Shown here: piece by piece, positions 61,889 to 64,000 of the stretch
How the letters are laid out: each line of letters opens with the position of its first letter
Numbering within the stretch: position 1 is the stretch's first letter
Assembly: GCF_004345245.1 (NCBI RefSeq)
Contig: NZ_SLUQ01000016.1
Coordinates: 56,028 to 120,027 of the forward strand
DNA from: Rhizobium sp. BK251
Lineage (GTDB): Bacteria; Pseudomonadota; Alphaproteobacteria; Rhizobiales; Rhizobiaceae
Length of the DNA: 64,000 bases
Direction of reading: 5' to 3'
Notes under the pieces: model-generated
What the model was told of the DNA's origin: nothing
The model's database searches: none
The model's input: the letters and a program-made list of their open reading frames with translations, nothing else
Program-made: the position numbers and the translations under genes

Positions 61889-62286
61889 GGCACGAAACTC
61901 CGGAATCACTGAGTCGCGACTCAATTGCTCCGGAACCGATTCGTTCCGAGTCGAACGAATCATTTTTCAATGGCGCAGCCGCGAGGAGGGGGAAAAGGAT
62001 TTTATTATTTCCGAATCGCGTCACCGCATGAGAAGCCTTCGTGCAGTCGTCCGTGTCATCGCCACGCAAACGCCCCGGGGACGGCTATGGTACGCAACTG
62101 AACGAAGGCACCGCAAGCCATCTTGGCGGCGCTGCGGATTTGCGGTTCGAGCCACGAGATTTGCACGGGACAATCAATCTGCCTGTCTAGTCTGCGTGCG
62201 CTTTGGCATGAACGACGTGCGCGTCACCGATCCTGAGTTGCTGGAGAACCACGTCCACCGGGTATATCGTATCCATGCTCGATGTT

Positions 62287-62353
62287 CGCCGGCTTCTCCA
62301 GAGGGCCGGCGATTGCCCCGGTATCACCCCCAGTAGTGCCGGGGCTTCTTTTT
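62287..62353 (+). terminator. Double hairpin with T run
   Basis: CGCCGGC/GCCGGCG (62287-62311) is followed at once by GCCCCGG/CCGGGGC (62315-62345, extended by two more pairs) and then TTCTTTTT. This is a strong rho-independent terminator preceded by a second stem, as at small-RNA ends. Confidence 0.65.
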
Positions 62354-62459
62354 GAGCGCTCCTCTACCTGGAGGGAACCAATCAACCAAGGCGTGGTTTA
62401 ATCGTCAGGTCGAACAAGCCGGCAGAGCTTCCCCAAGATTCGCGTCTCCGGTCGGCCTG

Positions 62460-62491
62460 CCCCGGCGCATCCCAAATTGCGTCGGGGTTTT
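62460..62491 (+). terminator. Terminator 23 bases before the gene at 62514
   Basis: CCCCGGCGCA/TGCGTCGGGG (10 pairs with one G-U) around 8 bases, then TTTTC. Located in the leader of the next gene, it may end an upstream transcript or attenuate the gene. Confidence 0.55.
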
Positions 62492-62513
62492 CATTGCCTT
62501 AGAAACGAAGCAG

Positions 62514-62852
62514 ATGACGGAAGACGAATACAAGCCGAAGTACAGGTGGGGAAGAACCTGGCCAGGAGAAAATGGTCTGGAAGGAAGGCCGCTGCAGGAC
62601 TTCATCGGCTTCGATGGCGAGGTGATTATCGGCAGGATCCGCCTCGAAGATTCCGGCCCTCTGAGAGGGCAATGTCGATGGAGTGGCCAGGGGCCATATC
62701 GCGGTATCAAGAAGCGCCTGCTGCCACACCAAGGCTATTCACCCACAGCGCGGGAGGCGTCTCGGATGGCGGAGGACTATTGCGACCGCCTACTCGCTCA
62801 CAACGGCTTGCGCGGCGAGGAATCCGCGACTGGGAACTATTCCCGTTTCTAG
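62514..62852 (+). CDS. Small hypothetical protein
   Basis: 112 residues from the ATG at 62514 (MTEDEYKPKYRWGRTWPGEN). Rich in charged and aromatic residues with a central beta-rich stretch (DGEVIIGRIRLED) and a helix (PTAREASRMAEDYCDRLLAH). No family is recognised. It sits between two strong terminators, so it is a single-gene unit. The natural composition and framing support a real gene. Confidence 0.65.
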   Translation: MTEDEYKPKYRWGRTWPGENGLEGRPLQDFIGFDGEVIIGRIRLEDSGPLRGQCRWSGQGPYRGIKKRLLPHQGYSPTAREASRMAEDYCDRLLAHNGLRGEESATGNYSRF

Positions 62853-62882
62853 AGGTTCGACCAACGCCTCAGTTCTTCAACT

Positions 62883-62910
62883 GCCCCGCCTAGCTAGCGG
62901 GGCTTTTTTT
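62883..62910 (+). terminator. Strong rho-independent terminator
   Basis: GCCCCGC and GCGGGGC around CTAGCTA, followed by seven Ts, 30 bases after the stop at 62852. Confidence 0.88.
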
Positions 62911-62958
62911 GCTACCGCCGCAGCTTCACTCCTGGTCGAAGAACTCGGCGACACTACG

Positions 62959-64000
62959 TCAGGGGGCGCGTGAGTTCTTTTTCGGCCCGATGAATCGTCT
63001 GCGGAACACGGCGGACAGCGGGGTGAGCTTGATGACACGCTTGACGTGCGACAGGGCGCCTGTCTTGGCGCCGAAGAGATGGAGGCGGCTCACCATCCGG
63101 CCGGAGCGGATCATGTCCACGAGGTTCGTTCCTACAGGTTCCGCCGGCTTTCGCTGCTCCGCTATCACTTCGGTACTGCGGATTTTCTCCTTGATGTAGT
63201 TGGCGATTTCGAGGTAACCGAGCCGCGTATAGTGGCGGTCATCGATCAATTCGCCGTATGCGACCACGTCGTTGATCGAGACAAACTGCCAATTGGCGTT
63301 CGCCTGGCAAAACGCGGCGCAGGCCTCATTATAGAGGGTCAAGATTTCGTGATTTTCCGGCGATAGGGCCCCGTTGACGTCTCGCGTGTTCGCACCCAAC
63401 AGGAACTTTTGCTTGGCCTCCATTGCGGAGACATTCAGGAAATCCAGCGATCGCTTCAGCATATCCACCCGTTGCGGCCGGCTGGCTTCGTACAAGGTGG
63501 CGCTCTTGAGAAAATTGGCCCAGGGATGAGCATCTATGTAGCTGCCGAGCCCTTCCGGGTGCACGCGCACGACGACACCGTCGTCGGTCAAAAGGTGTGC
63601 TCCTTTCATCGCCGCCGACAGCGAGACGATCAATACATCGCTGGAGGCAAGTCGCTCGTGGAAGGATGCGAAGTCCGTCTTGTCCCAGCTCGGGATCTTC
63701 TCGAGCGCCTTGGAGGCTTTGACCTTCGCCTCGTCGCCGAGAATGAAGCCGAAATCGTCATAGCGGGTCATGATACCGTTCTTGACGCCATTGACATACT
63801 CGGCGCGGTTCGGGCTGCAGTAGCTGGCGACGGCAGTGAGATCGCAACTGCCGATGAGAAGCAGCCGCGGGGCGTCGGTCGCCGTGGCATCCACTTCCTC
63901 CGCCTGGATTTCAGTCACCCAGTCGACCTTGTCGAAAGTCTTGATCGGGTTCGAGACTGGTCCGACGACTTGAATGCTGGGCTCGCCTATTCGCTCATAG
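62959..64000 (-). CDS. SGNH-like protein, 5' end outside window
   Basis: A GTG at 63918 gives 319 residues, but the frame stays open to the right edge and the extra stretch (RIGEPSIQVVGPVSNPIKTF) looks coding, so the true start is probably beyond the window. LLLIGSCDLTAVASYC carries a Gly-Ser near the start of the domain, and DDRHYTRLGYLEIANYI supplies the Asp-x-x-His block typical of SGNH hydrolases. The family includes polysaccharide acetylesterases and acyltransferase-like enzymes. A surface-polysaccharide role is a guess. The C-terminus is basic (FRRRFIGPKKN). Confidence 0.65.
   Translation of the reverse strand, partial: YERIGEPSIQVVGPVSNPIKTFDKVDWVTEIQAEEVDATATDAPRLLLIGSCDLTAVASYCSPNRAEYVNGVKNGIMTRYDDFGFILGDEAKVKASKALEKIPSWDKTDFASFHERLASSDVLIVSLSAAMKGAHLLTDDGVVVRVHPEGLGSYIDAHPWANFLKSATLYEASRPQRVDMLKRSLDFLNVSAMEAKQKFLLGANTRDVNGALSPENHEILTLYNEACAAFCQANANWQFVSINDVVAYGELIDDRHYTRLGYLEIANYIKEKIRSTEVIAEQRKPAEPVGTNLVDMIRSGRMVSRLHLFGAKTGALSHVKRVIKLTPLSAVFRRRFIGPKKNSRAP

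Larger units (their letters stand above)
61889..62513. other. Intergenic region with hairpins and possible small RNA
   Basis: About 620 bases between the ku operon and the gene at 62514. It contains two hairpins ending in a T run (62287-62353) and another terminator just before the next gene (62460-62491). No protein is recognised. A small RNA ending at 62353 is possible. Confidence 0.5.

Overview
The window looks like the accessory part of a Rhizobium or close Rhizobiaceae genome. The GC content is high, around 60 percent. Several families typical of that group are present: DUF982 proteins, Usg, an RHE_PE00001-type protein, a ROSE-type RNA thermometer before a small heat-shock gene, an alpha-r14-like RNA with anti-Shine-Dalgarno loops, two ku genes, and many LysR, LacI and IclR regulators. 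The sequence does not show whether it is chromosome, chromid or plasmid. No rRNA, intact tRNA, CRISPR array, intact insertion sequence or repABC genes were seen.

Layout. 0-5 kb: a ClC antiporter cut by the left edge, a MarR regulator with a membrane protein and matching operators, two DUF982 genes (one frameshifted) and a HicAB toxin-antitoxin pair. 5-8.6 kb: a LysR gene divergent from SDR, alpha/beta hydrolase and VOC genes. 9-13.5 kb: a stress island with groESL under a CIRCE-like element, usg, an hsp20 gene behind a ROSE-like thermometer and small conserved genes. 13.5-14.2 kb: remains of a response regulator and an HWE-type kinase. 15-21.5 kb: a mobile-looking segment with a 785-residue tyrosine-recombinase-like protein, a broken RHE_PE00001 gene and an orphan RecQ-like helicase resembling DpdF. 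21.6-24.8 kb: the four-loop small RNA, dinB and an AbiE toxin-antitoxin pair. 25-30.8 kb: XRE and LysR regulators, a 961-residue DUF4157 (eCIS-core) protein with an EndoU-like C-terminus, and gene remnants.

30.8-48.1 kb is a coherent uptake and catabolism locus: LacI regulator, enolase-superfamily enzyme, two Tat-type solute-binding proteins, a large unrecognised glycosidase-like protein, two permeases, two ATPases, an IclR regulator, a second putative glycosidase and a second LacI regulator. It probably imports and breaks down a sugar-acid-containing oligosaccharide; the substrate cannot be read from sequence. 48.2-55.3 kb holds further LysR-paired oxidoreductase modules. 55.8-64 kb holds a broken SLATT-like gene, a DUF808 membrane protein, a cold-shock gene, a PraR-like regulator, a two-Ku operon, strong terminators and an SGNH-like protein that runs off the right edge.

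The most interesting items are the four-loop anti-Shine-Dalgarno RNA, the apparently orphan DUF4157-EndoU protein, the oversized recombinase with its palindromic flank and neighbouring helicase, and the glycan locus with two uncharacterised large enzymes.
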